Origin: Streptomyces sp. ALI-76-A
GTDB lineage: Bacteria; Actinomycetota; Actinomycetes; Streptomycetales; Streptomycetaceae
Direction: 5' to 3'
Assembly: GCF_030287445.1 (NCBI RefSeq)
Contig: NZ_JASVWB010000002.1
Location: 5,766,001 to 5,830,000, forward strand
Length of the DNA stretch: 64,000 nucleotides
The stretch's first letter is position 1; each line of letters opens with the position of its first letter. Under the pieces are notes generated by a model. That model searched no databases. It was not told where the DNA came from and saw only the letters and a program-made list of their open reading frames with translations. This document shows positions 26,566-34,939 of the stretch, in pieces. Made by a program: the position numbers and the translations under genes.

Positions 26566-28323
26566 GTGCGCATCGGACTGCTTACGGAGGGCGGCTATCC
26601 GTATGTGAGCGGTGACGCCAGGCTCTGGTGCGACCGGCTCGTGCGCGGGCTCGCACAGCACGAGTTCGACATCTACGCGCTCAGCCACAGCGAGCGCCAG
26701 GAGGACGAGGGCTGGGTCCCGTTGCCGCCCCAGGTCAGCAGGGTGCGCACGGCACCGCTGTGGTCGGCCGACGACGACAGGTGGAGGGCTGCCCCGAAGA
26801 GCCTCCTGGGCCGGGCGACGACAGGCGACGGGTGGGCCTGTGGGCGGCGCGCACGCCGGCGGTTCGCCGAGTGCTACGGCGAACTGGCGGCCGTGCTCTG
26901 TGCGGGCAGCGGCGGCGGCACGGATGCCTCGCAGAAGCCGTCGGCGACGGAGGCGGACCGTTTCGCCAGCGCGCTGTACGGGCTCGCCGACCTCGCCCGC
27001 GACGAAGGAGGGCTGGTGACCGCCCTCCGCTCCGAGACCGCCGTACGCGCCCTCGAACGCGCCTGCCGTGCGCCCGGCACCCCGAGCACGGCGCGTGAGG
27101 CGCGCGTACCCGATCTGCTCGCCGTCGCCGCGCACCTGGAGCGCGCCCTGCGCCCCCTGTCCCTCGACTGGTACGAGGACGAGGGCCTCGGCTCCGTCGA
27201 CCTGTGCCACGCGACCTCCGGCGGCCCGGCGGCCCTGCCCGGCTTGCTCGCGCACCACTTCGCCGGTGTACCCCTGCTGGTGACCGAGTACGGTGTGCGG
27301 CTGCGCACCCACTATCTGACCGCCACCGAGGCCCCGCCCGCCGTGCGGGCCCTCCTCACCGCCTTCCACGGCAGGCTCGCCGCCGAGACGTACGGGCGGG
27401 CCGCGGTCGTCACGCCCGGCAACGCGCACGCCCGCCGCTGGCAGGAGCGCTGCGGCGCCGACCGCGCCAAGCTCCGCACGGTCTACCCGGGCATGGACGC
27501 CTCTCCCTTCGCGGAGGTCGGCGAGTCCACGGAGTGCGCGGACCCCGACACCCTCGTCTGGGTCGGCCGGGTGGAGCCGGCCAAGGACCTGGTGTCGTTG
27601 CTGCACGCCTTCGCCGAGATCCGCAAGGAGGAGCCCAAGGCGCGACTGCGGATCGTCGGCGCCGCCTCCGGTCCCGAGGGGGCCGCCTACCTCGGGCACT
27701 GCAAGGCGCTGGCGGCGCAGCTCTTCCCCGACGAGGCCGACGGCCCGCACGCCGTAGGCGACAACCCGGTGTCCTTCGAGGAGCGGGGCGGGCCGGACCT
27801 GCCGACCCTCGCCGACGTGTACGCCGCCGGCGCCGTGACCGTCCTGTCCAGCGTCGTCGAGGGCTTCCCGACCGGACTGGTCGAGGCCATGCTCTGCGGC
27901 CGCGCGACGGTGTCGACCGACGTCGGCGCGGTGGTGGAGGTGATCGGCGGCACCGGGCTCGTCGTGCCCCCGCGCAACCCGCGGGCGCTCGCCGAGGCCT
28001 GCGTGGCGCTGTTGCGCGACCCCGGGCGCCGGGCGCGACTGGGGGCCGCGGCGCGCGCCCGAGCACTCGAACTGTTCACCGTGGAGCAGAACGTCGCGGC
28101 ATTTCACGGCATTTACCTGGACATCGTCTCGCGCACCCCGGTGCGGCGGGTCGTCCTCGACGACGACGGCGCGCCCCTGCCGTTCGCCGCTCCCGCCGAG
28201 TCCCACGTACCCGGCAGATGGACCGGGCCCGGCGCACGTGTCGTGCCCTGCGGCGGACCCGGCTGGACGGCGGGGCCACCGGTACGGGCCACGACCCCGG
28301 TCCCCGCGACGGAGGGAGCGTGA
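26566..28323 (+). CDS. PelF-like GT4 glycosyltransferase (DUF3492)
   Basis: The protein has 585 residues. The N-terminal DUF3492 half begins RIGLLTEGGYPYVSGDA, the typical start of PelF-type enzymes, and the second half is a GT4 Rossmann domain (VWVGRVEPAKDLVSLLHAFAEI; SSVVEGFPTGLVEAMLCG, the E-x7-E-like donor site; VVPPRNPRALAEA). PelF uses UDP-sugars to build the Pel polymer in the cytosol. The GTG start has GGGGGTG five bases upstream. It is the first gene of a four-gene same-strand cluster and its stop overlaps the next ATG (TGATG). The real donor sugar is inferred only from the cluster. Confidence 0.88.
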   Translation: MRIGLLTEGGYPYVSGDARLWCDRLVRGLAQHEFDIYALSHSERQEDEGWVPLPPQVSRVRTAPLWSADDDRWRAAPKSLLGRATTGDGWACGRRARRRFAECYGELAAVLCAGSGGGTDASQKPSATEADRFASALYGLADLARDEGGLVTALRSETAVRALERACRAPGTPSTAREARVPDLLAVAAHLERALRPLSLDWYEDEGLGSVDLCHATSGGPAALPGLLAHHFAGVPLLVTEYGVRLRTHYLTATEAPPAVRALLTAFHGRLAAETYGRAAVVTPGNAHARRWQERCGADRAKLRTVYPGMDASPFAEVGESTECADPDTLVWVGRVEPAKDLVSLLHAFAEIRKEEPKARLRIVGAASGPEGAAYLGHCKALAAQLFPDEADGPHAVGDNPVSFEERGGPDLPTLADVYAAGAVTVLSSVVEGFPTGLVEAMLCGRATVSTDVGAVVEVIGGTGLVVPPRNPRALAEACVALLRDPGRRARLGAAARARALELFTVEQNVAAFHGIYLDIVSRTPVRRVVLDDDGAPLPFAAPAESHVPGRWTGPGARVVPCGGPGWTAGPPVRATTPVPATEGA

Positions 28324-29966
28324 TGAGCGGGCTGGGCGAACTGGACCGACCCGGAACCCCGAGCGGCGCCGGACCGTGGGACACGCGGTCGGAGGAGTGG
28401 CTCACGGCGGAGGCGGACGGAGGGGGACGCGAACCGGTTGGTGCTGGTGCTGGTGCCGGTGCCGGTGGTGGTGGACGTGAGGGTCTGGTTGACGCCGGCG
28501 CCGGATCAGGTGCCGACCCCTACCCGGGCTCGGACGCCGACCCTGGCGCCGGCTCAGGTGGCCAGTCAGGCGGCCTCCGCGTCCCGGCCGATACCGAGGC
28601 TGGCTCAAGTGCCGAGTCCGGCGGCCTCCGCGACGCGGACGGCACGCACGACAGGGACGACGCTCACTCCGGGTGGGCCGGCCGCGTCACCGACGCCGTG
28701 CGTGACGTGACCGCTGGGCGGGACGGCCGCGTCGCCCACGCCTTCCGTGACGCGGTCGCCGGGCACGACACCGACGGCATCGGAGCCTTGCGTGGCGCAA
28801 CGGCCAGGCGGGACAGCGACGACATCGATCACACGGGCGTAGTCATGGCAGCGGTGGCCCATCGCCCCGCCCCCGCCCGCCGTCCCGGTGCCGACCCGGT
28901 GAAGGCTCTGATGCACCGCCACCGAGACCTGTGCGAACGAGCGGTCGACCCCCTGGAGATCGCGGCAGGTCTGGAGGCCCACGGAGTCACCGACCGCACC
29001 GCGGCCCGCTTCCGCCACCGTGACGTCTTCTCCCTCGCTGAGGAGATGTACGCCCGCGTTCCCCGCGACGGCGAGACGTCTCCGTGCCCCGCCCCGCAGG
29101 ACACGACCCGGGCCCGCGCCGACTGGGTCCTGCTCACCCTCCTGCCCGGCGCTCTCTGCACGGCCACGGTGGTCGGCCTGCACGTCACCCACGGCCAGGC
29201 GCGCCTGGCCGTCGCCGCCGCCGGGGCCCTCGGCGTGGCCCTGGGCGTACGCGCGGCACTCACCCGCGGCCCGCTCGCCACCAGAACCCGCACCCACCCC
29301 AACGGCACCAGCACCTGGACCTACTGGCTCCTCGCCTACGCCGTCCTCGGCGACGGCCTGCTCGGTGCGGCGCTGACCGGCGGCCCCGACGGCCTCCCCG
29401 ACGGCACCACGGACGCGCCCTGGCCCCTCGCCATCGCCCCCCTCCTGGCTCTCGCCTGGGCCTGCGCACCCGCCGCCTGGAGCGCTCACCTCCTCGCCGT
29501 CCGCGCCCGCCGCAGACTGACGGGCAGCCGACGCCTGGAGGACTTCGCCGCTTCCGTACGCCCCCTGCTGCTGGGTACGTCGGCCCTGTTCGTCGGCGCT
29601 CTCACCGCCCTCCTGGCCGTATCGGGCGAGGCCCTCGGCGAAGCACCTTCCTACGGCCGGACCGCCACGCTCGGCGCCCTCCTGTTCCTCGCCCGTCTCC
29701 TCACCGTCCACGGTTTCCGCCGGGGCCCGAGAGTCGTCCTCACCGCCACCGCCGCAACCCAGGCGGTGGCCCTGGCCACGGTCTTCGCAGCGCGCCTTCC
29801 CGGCTGCGATGCCCTCTCCACCCCGGTCCGGGCCGCCACCGACAGCTGGGGACCGGGTGCCATCCAGACCCTCGTCTGCGGCATGGGCGCCCTGATCCTC
29901 CTGATCCACGCGACCCGCACGCTGACGCGGGCCTCGGCTCACGCCCGGCCGGGTGAACCGAGATGA
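28323..29966 (+). CDS. Polytopic membrane protein of the exopolysaccharide-like cluster
   Basis: The 547-aa product has a ~180-residue acidic/Gly-rich N-terminus with low-complexity Gly-Ala runs and three repeats of the type VRDVTAGRDGR. A cytosolic module follows (PVKALMHRHRDLCERAVDPLEIAAGLEAHG near residue 200) and then about nine hydrophobic spans to the C-terminus. I do not recognise a family. By position, fused to the PelF-like gene by a TGATG overlap, it could be the export/flippase partner (PelG-like) of the glycosyltransferase. That role is inference. Confidence 0.8.
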   Translation: MSGLGELDRPGTPSGAGPWDTRSEEWLTAEADGGGREPVGAGAGAGAGGGGREGLVDAGAGSGADPYPGSDADPGAGSGGQSGGLRVPADTEAGSSAESGGLRDADGTHDRDDAHSGWAGRVTDAVRDVTAGRDGRVAHAFRDAVAGHDTDGIGALRGATARRDSDDIDHTGVVMAAVAHRPAPARRPGADPVKALMHRHRDLCERAVDPLEIAAGLEAHGVTDRTAARFRHRDVFSLAEEMYARVPRDGETSPCPAPQDTTRARADWVLLTLLPGALCTATVVGLHVTHGQARLAVAAAGALGVALGVRAALTRGPLATRTRTHPNGTSTWTYWLLAYAVLGDGLLGAALTGGPDGLPDGTTDAPWPLAIAPLLALAWACAPAAWSAHLLAVRARRRLTGSRRLEDFAASVRPLLLGTSALFVGALTALLAVSGEALGEAPSYGRTATLGALLFLARLLTVHGFRRGPRVVLTATAATQAVALATVFAARLPGCDALSTPVRAATDSWGPGAIQTLVCGMGALILLIHATRTLTRASAHARPGEPR

Positions 29967-30098
29967 CCGCCCCAGCGCAAGGCGCCGCGTGCCGGCTGCC
30001 GCCGACCCGTACGGCAGGCGTGGGTGCACCCGCCGTATGCGCACCCCCTCGCACAGCCGCAGGCTCCCGCACCGCCCCCTCTCGAAGGAGACCACCAC

Positions 30099-30146
30099 AT
30101 GATCACCTCCCGACCCGACGCCTCGGCTCCGGGAGCCGCCCGATGA
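30099..30146 (+). CDS. Possible 15-codon coupled leader ORF before the epimerase
   Basis: GAAGGAG is followed about 7 bases later by ATG at 30099. The reading frame (15 residues) ends TGA at 30144, overlapping the epimerase ATG at 30143 as ATGA. The ribosome site is better than the epimerase's own, so translation of this ORF could deliver ribosomes to it. It lies in a 176-bp gap in the cluster. Confidence 0.4.
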   Translation: MITSRPDASAPGAAR

Positions 30147-31105
30147 GAGTCCTGCTGATCGGAGCCAACGGCTACCTCGGCCGCTACGTCGCCGACCGAC
30201 TGCTCGCCGACCCGGCCGTCCAGCTCACCGCTCTCGGCCGCGGCGACGACGCCGACGTCCGCTTCGACCTCGCGTCCGGCAGCCCCGGTGCCCTCACCCG
30301 CTTCCTCGACGCGGTCCACCCCGGCGTCGTCGTCAACTGCGCCGGCGCCATCCGCGGCGGGGCCCGTGACCTCACCCGCCACAACACCGTCGCCGTCGCC
30401 ACCGTCTGCGAGGCCCTGCGCCGCAGCGGCTGCGGCGCCCGCCTCGTGCAGATCGGTTGCGGCGCCGAGTACGGGCCCAGCCAGCCCGGCTCCTCCACCG
30501 CCGAGGACGCCGTCCCGCGCCCCGGCGGCCCGTACGGCGTCAGCAAGCTCGCCGCCACCGAACTCGTCCTCGGCTCCGGCCTGGACGCCGTGGTCCTGCG
30601 CGTGTTCTCACCGGCCGGTCCCGGCACCCCCGCCGGGTCCCCGCTCGGCCGCCTGGCCGAGGCCATGCGTCGCGCCATGCAGTCCGGCGACGGCGAACTC
30701 AAACTGGGCGGCCTCGGCGCCCAGCGCGACTTCGTCGATGTGCGTGATGTCGCCCGCGCCGTGCACGCGGCCTCGCTCTCCGCCGCGCAAGGTGTCATCA
30801 ACATCGGGTCGGGCCGCGCCGTCCGTCTCCGCGACGCCGCCGCGGTGCTCGCGCGTGTCGCCGGATACGCCGGTGCCCTCCACGAACTCGACGGCCCGCC
30901 CGGCCCCCACCTCAGGGCGACCATCGGCCATCCCCGCACCGAGGCGGAGCACGCGGCCCCGGTCGCGTACCCGTACCCGGACGGCTGCGGCAACTGGCAG
31001 CAGGCCGATGTGCGCACCGCCCGCGACCGGCTCGGCTGGCGTCCGCGGATCAACCTCGAGGAGTCCCTGGCCGACATCTGGATGGAGGCGGCATGCCGCA
31101 TCTGA
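30143..31105 (+). CDS. NAD-dependent epimerase/dehydratase (possible UDP-GlcNAc-type C4 epimerase)
   Basis: The product has 320 residues with a Rossmann GANGYLG (residues 7-13) and the extended-SDR YxxxK pair Y131-K135 (GGPYGVSKLAA). Such enzymes interconvert nucleotide sugars; with a PelF-like transferase and a spherulin-4 protein, a UDP-GlcNAc/UDP-GalNAc C4 epimerase like PelX or Uge3 is plausible but not proven. GGGAG precedes the ATG. Its 3' end overlaps the next start by 13 bases. Confidence 0.86.
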   Translation: MRVLLIGANGYLGRYVADRLLADPAVQLTALGRGDDADVRFDLASGSPGALTRFLDAVHPGVVVNCAGAIRGGARDLTRHNTVAVATVCEALRRSGCGARLVQIGCGAEYGPSQPGSSTAEDAVPRPGGPYGVSKLAATELVLGSGLDAVVLRVFSPAGPGTPAGSPLGRLAEAMRRAMQSGDGELKLGGLGAQRDFVDVRDVARAVHAASLSAAQGVINIGSGRAVRLRDAAAVLARVAGYAGALHELDGPPGPHLRATIGHPRTEAEHAAPVAYPYPDGCGNWQQADVRTARDRLGWRPRINLEESLADIWMEAACRI

Positions 31106-31845
31106 CCAGTGCCGCCCCCGGCACGGCCCACACCGACCTGCGCACCGGCTTCGGCGTCCCGGGCTTCGCCCACCCCCTGGTCGCGCCGACCGAGTGGGGG
31201 GCGCTCACCCGCCCCGGCACCCCGCTGCACTGGGTCGTCCTCGGCGTCTCGGGCAACGGCCCGGGCTCCCGTCCCGACCCGCACTGTCTGGAGTCGGTGG
31301 GCCGCCTGCGCAACGCGGGGGTCCGGGTCCTCGGCCGCCTCGACGCCACCTACGGCGCCCGCGCCCACGGGGAGCTGGTCTCCGACGCCCAGCGCTACCT
31401 CGACTGGTACCGGGCGGACGGCTTCCTGCTGGACCGCTGCCCCACCGACCGCGTCGCCCTCCCCGAGGTCCGCCGTACGGTCACCGCGCTCCGCGGGCTG
31501 CGGGACGGGGCCCACATCGTCCTCGGCCACGGCACCCACCCGTACCCCGGCTACGCCGAGAACGCCGACCAGTTGGTCACCTTCTCCGGCCCGTGGAGCG
31601 ACTACCGCTGGTCGCAGGTCGCCGAGTGGACCGCCGACTACCCGCCCGTCCGCTTCTGCCACCTTGTGCACGGCGTCCCGCGCGGCCACCTCGACGAGGC
31701 GCTGCGCATCGCCCGCTGGCAGGGTGCCGCGACCATCTACTTCACCGACCGTACGGATCGCTGTGGCCGCAGCGATCCCTGGGAGACCATGCCCGGCTAC
31801 TGGGACGACATCGTCTCGCGTGTCGGGACGGGTGTCTCGGAATGA
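31093..31845 (+). CDS. Spherulin-4 (GH135/Sph3-like) domain protein
   Basis: This 250-aa protein resembles the spherulin-4 domain: VRVLGRLDATYGARAHGELVSD (like the family's GYVxTxYGxR), then RYLDWYRADGFLLDR near residue 110. In Sph3/GH135 hydrolases the last element ends in an acidic pair (LDE); here the second acid is Arg. It also has no signal peptide or membrane anchor, unlike the secreted fungal and bacterial examples. It may be a substrate-binding or non-catalytic form. It starts inside the epimerase end (13-bp overlap), so it belongs to the cluster. Confidence 0.75.
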   Translation: MPHLTSAAPGTAHTDLRTGFGVPGFAHPLVAPTEWGALTRPGTPLHWVVLGVSGNGPGSRPDPHCLESVGRLRNAGVRVLGRLDATYGARAHGELVSDAQRYLDWYRADGFLLDRCPTDRVALPEVRRTVTALRGLRDGAHIVLGHGTHPYPGYAENADQLVTFSGPWSDYRWSQVAEWTADYPPVRFCHLVHGVPRGHLDEALRIARWQGAATIYFTDRTDRCGRSDPWETMPGYWDDIVSRVGTGVSE

Positions 31846-31866
31846 AAAAGGCCATGGCACTGTTAC
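31839..31866 (+). promoter_or_regulatory. SigR-type promoter for moeZ
   Basis: GGAAT at 31839-31843, 18 bases, then GTTAC at 31862-31866, 42 bases before the moeZ start. The spacing fits the SigR consensus exactly. The element overlaps the 3' end of the preceding gene. Confidence 0.75.
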
Positions 31867-31908
31867 GGGGAGAACAACCGTAGTGATTGACCGACCAACG
31901 GAGTCCCC

Positions 31909-33087
31909 GTGTCGCTGCCACCCCTGGTCGAGCCGGCCGCCGAGCTCACCGTAGACGAGGTTCGCAGGTACTCCCGCCACCTGATCATCCCCGACGTCGG
32001 GATGGACGGGCAGAAGCGGCTGAAGAACGCCAAGGTGCTCTGTGTGGGCGCCGGCGGCCTGGGCTCGCCGGCGCTGATGTACCTGGCCGCCGCGGGCGTC
32101 GGCACGCTCGGCATCGTGGAGTTCGACGAGGTCGACGAGTCGAACCTGCAGCGCCAGATCATTCACAGCCAGGCCGACATCGGCCGTTCCAAGGCGGTGT
32201 CCGCGCGCGACTCCGTCCTCGGCATCAACCCGTACGTGAACGTGGTCCTTCACGAGGAGCGGCTGGAAGCCGACAACGTGATGGACATCTTCAGCCAGTA
32301 CGACCTGATCGTCGACGGCACGGACAACTTCGCCACCCGCTACCTGGTCAACGACGCCTGCGTGCTGCTGAACAAGCCGTACGTGTGGGGTTCGATCTAC
32401 CGTTTCGACGGCCAGGCGTCCGTGTTCTGGTCCGAGCACGGCCCCTGCTACCGCTGCCTCTACCCGGAGCCCCCGCCGCCGGGCATGGTCCCCTCCTGCG
32501 CTGAGGGTGGCGTGCTGGGCGTGCTGTGCGCGTCCATCGGCTCCATCCAGGTCAACGAGGCCATCAAGCTGCTGGCCGGCATCGGTGAGCCGCTCGTCGG
32601 CCGCCTGATGATCTACGACGCCCTGGAGATGCAGTACCGCCAGGTCAAGGTCCGCAAGGACCCGGACTGCGCGGTGTGCGGCGAGAACCCGACCGTCACC
32701 GAACTCATCGACTACGAAGCCTTCTGCGGTGTCGTCTCCGAGGAGGCCCAGGAGGCGGCCGCCGGCTCGACGATCACTCCGAAGCAGCTCAAGGAGTGGA
32801 TCGACGACGGCGAGAACATCGAGATCATCGACGTCCGCGAGATCAACGAGTACGAGATCGTCTCCATTCCGGGCGCCAAGCTGATCCCGAAGAACGAGTT
32901 CCTCATGGGCACCGCCCTGGAGACCCTTCCGCAGGACAAGAAGATCGTCTTGCACTGCAAGACGGGTGTCCGCAGTGCGGAGGTTCTCGCGGTCCTGAAG
33001 TCCGCGGGCTTCTCCGACGCCGTGCACGTCGGCGGCGGTGTGATCGGCTGGGTCCACCAGATCGAGCCGCACAAGCCGGTGTACTGA
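31909..33087 (+). CDS. moeZ: MoeZ: adenylyltransferase/sulfurtransferase
   Basis: The protein has 392 residues. The N-terminal MoeB/ThiF domain has VGAGGLGSP (about 46-54), a zinc site (CYRC and CAVC) and the adenylation region. The C-terminal rhodanese domain has active Cys350 in LHCKTGVRS. MoeZ activates the C-terminus of ubiquitin-like sulfur carriers and thiocarboxylates them, serving molybdopterin, thiamine or cysteine pathways. The SigR-type promoter links it to thiol stress. A terminator follows; the downstream gene converges. Confidence 0.95.
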   Translation: MSLPPLVEPAAELTVDEVRRYSRHLIIPDVGMDGQKRLKNAKVLCVGAGGLGSPALMYLAAAGVGTLGIVEFDEVDESNLQRQIIHSQADIGRSKAVSARDSVLGINPYVNVVLHEERLEADNVMDIFSQYDLIVDGTDNFATRYLVNDACVLLNKPYVWGSIYRFDGQASVFWSEHGPCYRCLYPEPPPPGMVPSCAEGGVLGVLCASIGSIQVNEAIKLLAGIGEPLVGRLMIYDALEMQYRQVKVRKDPDCAVCGENPTVTELIDYEAFCGVVSEEAQEAAAGSTITPKQLKEWIDDGENIEIIDVREINEYEIVSIPGAKLIPKNEFLMGTALETLPQDKKIVLHCKTGVRSAEVLAVLKSAGFSDAVHVGGGVIGWVHQIEPHKPVY

Positions 33088-33112
33088 CCCTCGGCTCCTC
33101 CCTGTCGGATAT

Positions 33113-33155
33113 CGGCGGGGGCTTCGGACACCACGGGTGACCGAAGTCCCCGCCG
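33113..33155. terminator. Hairpin terminator after moeZ
   Basis: A 15-bp inverted repeat with one wobble (arms 33113-33127 and 33141-33155, loop 13) lies between the convergent moeZ and TAP-like genes. Confidence 0.78.
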
Positions 33156-33158
33156 CCG

Positions 33159-34700
33159 TCATGTGCAGACCTTGCCGTCCCTCGGCACCGTGCCGCGCAG
33201 CAGATACGCGTTCACGGTGGAGTCCACGCAGTCGCTGCCGCTGCCGTACGCACCGTGTCCCTCGCCCTTCCAGGTGAGCATCACACCGACGTCCTCGCCC
33301 AGCTCGTCGGCCATCTTCCGGGTGCCCTCGTACGGTGTCGCCGGGTCGCCCGTGGTGCCCACCACCAGAATCGGTGCCGCGCCGGGAGCGCTCACCTCCG
33401 GCGTCTCGTACCGCCCGGGCACCGGCCAGTCGTGGCAGAAGCCGGCCGTGTCCCAGCCCAGGAAGGTCCCGAACACGGGGGAGATCCGCTCGAACTCCGG
33501 CAGCAGCTTCTTCGCCTCCTCGGCCGTCAGCCGCTGCCTGTCGTCCGAGCACGATATGGCCCGTTGTGAATGGGACCCTGTGCCGTAGTGGCCCGACTGA
33601 TCACGCTCGTTGTAGTCGTCGGCGAGTGCCAGCAGCTCCGAGCCGTCTCCCCCCTGCGCCGCGGCCAGTGCGCTGGTCAACGTTGGCCAGCTGTCCTCGC
33701 TGTACAGCGGCAGGATGATGCCGATGAAGGCGAGCGCCTGCGTCAGCTGCCGTCCCGACGACGTCGGGAGGGGGTTCGCGTCGAGCCGCCTCAGCAGGTC
33801 GGCGATCTTCCGTGAGCCCTGCCCGGGGTCCTGGCCGGTGGATGCCAGGTAGGCGTTCAGCGCCCGCTGGAAGCCCCGGGTCTGGTTCTTGGCATGGCCG
33901 ACGGTGTCGGCGCTCGGGTCGGCGACCGCGTCCAGGACCAGTCGTCCCACGTTCTGCGGGAAGTGATGCGCGTACACCCCGCCGAGTTCGGTGCCGTAGG
34001 AGATGCCGAAGTAGTGCGTCTTCCTGTCACCGAGGACCTGCCGCATCAGGTCCATGTCGCGGGCGGTGTCGGCGGTCGACACGTGCGCCAGCAGCTTGCC
34101 GGCGTCCTCCTCGCAGCCCTTGCCGAAGTCGGCGGCGTCCCGGAAGTAGGCGTTCTCCTCCGCCGGGGTGTCCGGGGTGATGTCCATCGTCTCGGCGGCC
34201 TGGATCTCCTTGTCGCCTCGGCAGCGGACGCCCTCGCTGGCGGCCACGCCGCGCGGGTCCCAGCTGACCAGGTCGTACCGCTCGCGCAGCAGGGAGACCA
34301 CGGCGGCGTACGCCGGCATGGTGGCCACGCCGGAGCTGCCGGGACCGCCGAAGTTGAACAGCAGCGAGCCGATGCGGTTCTCGCCGCGGGCCTTGGCGCG
34401 GATCAGCGCGAGCCCGATCGTCTCGCCGTCCGGATCCGACCAGTCCAGCGGCGTCCTGAGGGTCGCGCACTGCCAGTCGCTGCCCGGCGCGGAGAATTCC
34501 GCCGTGGCCTCGCAGCGTCCCCAGTCGAGTTTCTGCGAGGTCAGTGCGGAGGGCAGCCGGCCGGCCGAGCCGGCCGACGGCCGGCCGCTCTTCCCGGCGT
34601 CCCCGCCGTTCCCGTCATCACCGGACGAGCTCCCGTCACACCCCGTCGCCAGCAGTGCGGCAGCGGCACCCAGAGCCGCCCACCGTGCCCATCGCCTCAT
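33159..34700 (-). CDS. Lipoprotein alpha/beta hydrolase, TAP-like (tripeptidyl aminopeptidase type)
   Basis: The protein has 513 residues. A signal peptide ends in a lipobox LATGC (Cys21). The hydrolase fold shows the oxyanion region FNFGGPGSSGV, nucleophile elbow GISYGTELGG and a C-terminal TAP-like domain with GHGAYGSG holding the His. TAP enzymes remove N-terminal tripeptides from exported proteins. A second, closely related gene follows upstream (34940-36484), so the pair arose by duplication. GGGGGG lies upstream of the ATG. Confidence 0.9.
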   Translation of the reverse strand: MRRWARWAALGAAAALLATGCDGSSSGDDGNGGDAGKSGRPSAGSAGRLPSALTSQKLDWGRCEATAEFSAPGSDWQCATLRTPLDWSDPDGETIGLALIRAKARGENRIGSLLFNFGGPGSSGVATMPAYAAVVSLLRERYDLVSWDPRGVAASEGVRCRGDKEIQAAETMDITPDTPAEENAYFRDAADFGKGCEEDAGKLLAHVSTADTARDMDLMRQVLGDRKTHYFGISYGTELGGVYAHHFPQNVGRLVLDAVADPSADTVGHAKNQTRGFQRALNAYLASTGQDPGQGSRKIADLLRRLDANPLPTSSGRQLTQALAFIGIILPLYSEDSWPTLTSALAAAQGGDGSELLALADDYNERDQSGHYGTGSHSQRAISCSDDRQRLTAEEAKKLLPEFERISPVFGTFLGWDTAGFCHDWPVPGRYETPEVSAPGAAPILVVGTTGDPATPYEGTRKMADELGEDVGVMLTWKGEGHGAYGSGSDCVDSTVNAYLLRGTVPRDGKVCT

Positions 34701-34786
34701 CGGGTCCCCCCTCGCAGGCCTCCCGCTCCGTGCCGCGGAGGGCTGTCCGGCCATGGTAGGCGGATCGCGAGACGGCCGCCGAAGCC

Positions 34787-34795
34787 TGTGGATAA
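34787..34795 (-). promoter_or_regulatory. DnaA-box-like sequence upstream of the TAP-like gene
   Basis: TTATCCACA (minus strand, 34795-34787) matches the classic DnaA box exactly. It is alone in the 239-bp gap between the two TAP-like genes, about 90 bases from the start of the downstream gene, so a regulatory or titration role is more likely than an origin. Confidence 0.5.
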
Positions 34796-34939
34796 CGTTC
34801 TGACCTGCGGATCCAGTGAGAACCGGGGTGGTGTCGGCGCTGCGGGGAGGGGACCACGAGCGGCCGGGTCACGAGTGGCCGAGGCGCGACCGCGAGGCAA
34901 GACCGGCGAGGCGCCACCGCTGAGGCACCACCGCCGGGG

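Noticed and set aside
34787..34795. Chromosomal origin suggested by DnaA boxes
   Set aside because: Single, widely separated boxes without an AT-rich cluster or dnaA/dnaN genes do not make an origin.
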